In this document: positions 40,922 to 41,182 of the stretch, one piece after another
Layout: each line of letters opens with the position of its first letter
Numbering within the stretch: position 1 is the stretch's first letter
Source of the DNA: Sulfurirhabdus autotrophica
GTDB lineage: Bacteria > Pseudomonadota > Gammaproteobacteria > Burkholderiales > SMCO01
Assembly (NCBI RefSeq): GCF_004346685.1
Contig: NZ_SMCO01000027.1
Span: forward strand, 1-41,182
DNA: 41,182 nt
Direction: 5' to 3'
Notes under the pieces: model-generated
The model's input: the letters and a program-made list of their open reading frames with translations, nothing else
What the model was told of the DNA's origin: nothing
Database searches by the model: none
Program-made: the position numbers and the translations under genes

Positions 40922-41119
40922 TCACTTCTTCTCTTTCACCTGATCTTCACCGGAAAATAGTCTTTCAATCTCATCGCGCGCCATCGTGTCAAAATCATCG
41001 GGCACTACCAGTTTGCCCGCCATGCTCCCGGTGAGCTTCTTCTGCTTCACCCCATGTTCGCCATTATCGGGCTGATCGGGCTTGTCTTTATTGATCCGGC
41101 CAGATGAAGTTTGAATTTT
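40922..41119 (-). pseudogene. C-terminal remnant of a Phd/VapB-type antitoxin
   Basis: Reading leftwards, the frame ends VKQKKLTGSMAGKLVVPDDF, then DTMARDEIERLFSGEDQ, and stops at 40922-40924. A motif of the form GK-x-x-VPDDFD followed by an acidic helix is typical of the toxin-binding tail of Phd/YefM/VapB antitoxins. The DNA-binding N-terminus is missing, because the frame runs into the terminal repeat, where an in-frame TGA (41120-41122) blocks it. It was probably cut by insertion of the repeated element. Confidence 0.6.
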
Positions 41120-41182
41120 TCATGCGGCATATTTTACGTGGATATCCTGAAAGTAACTTTTGACCCGTTCAGGTGATTGCTC
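41088..41182. repeat. Terminal inverted repeat, right copy
   Basis: Exact reverse complement of bases 1-95; see the left copy. Its inner edge lies inside the antitoxin remnant. Confidence 0.95.
41120..41182 (-). CDS. 3' fragment of the repeated gene, right copy
   Basis: The same 20-codon fragment as at bases 1-63, read from the right edge inward and ending at TGA (41120-41122). Confidence 0.4.
   Translation of the reverse strand, partial: EQSPERVKSYFQDIHVKYAA

Noticed and set aside
17195-41182. CRISPR array or Cas genes accompanying the Tn7-like genes
   Set aside because: I saw no regularly spaced direct repeats of 25-40 bp and no Cas-like reading frame. The short TniQ alone is not evidence of CRISPR guidance.

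Overview
The window reads as a Betaproteobacterial chromosome (probably Nitrosomonadales, such as a Methylophilaceae- or Gallionellaceae-like genome; lineage is inferred from gene content only) interrupted by a Tn7-like transposon and accessory DNA. Both window ends carry the same 95-bp sequence in inverted orientation (1-95 and 41088-41182). It holds the 3' end of an unidentified gene, so the window is bounded by two inverted copies of a repeated element.

Region 1 (about 100-17190) is host-like. It holds a small DUF3147-type membrane protein, 7Fe ferredoxin FdxA, a Gly/Met/Pro-repeat exported protein, and a complete nitrate assimilation block. The block consists of a NasA-type nitrate reductase with a C-terminal [2Fe-2S] domain, YbiB, the NirB/NirD nitrite reductase, a second Nas-type molybdoenzyme paired with a fused DmsB-DmsC electron-transfer/anchor protein, a NarK-type transporter, and a PP2C-kinase fusion. 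Both nasA and nirB have clear sigma-54 -24/-12 promoters, with NtrC-like sites about 75-130 bp upstream. The first ends at 4861/5881, and the nirB operon ends at a strong terminator near 14700. A TTG-started Fe superoxide dismutase follows.

Region 2 (17195 to at least 34637) is a Tn7-like transposon. Its left end lies 11 bp past the sodB stop codon and has three TnsB-box repeats closely resembling Tn7 end sites. Cargo is a type I restriction-modification operon (hsdM-hsdS-X-hsdR). X is a 773-residue PIN-domain protein with a coiled coil and three membrane helices, wedged between hsdS and hsdR by overlapping start/stop codons. The transposition genes tnsA-tnsB-tnsC follow. Then come two TniQ/TnsD-like targeting genes arranged divergently around a 16+16-bp palindromic operator that overlaps the start of an XRE regulator gene, which is co-translated with the second tniQ. 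I found no right end and no CRISPR or Cas genes.

Region 3 (34.7-41.1 kb) is a patchwork of small genes. It has mobile mystery protein A without its Fic partner, a HigA-like antitoxin without HigB, an MqsA zinc domain without its HTH half, a Phd/VapB-like antitoxin tail, three HipB-like XRE proteins and several small unknowns. Three small gene types occur twice, in the same order but each on the opposite strand. Many have palindromic operators. No toxin was recognised.

The most interesting candidates are the membrane-anchored PIN protein built into the type I R-M operon, the sodB-adjacent Tn7-like insertion with a regulated pair of TniQ proteins, and the orphan-antitoxin region.
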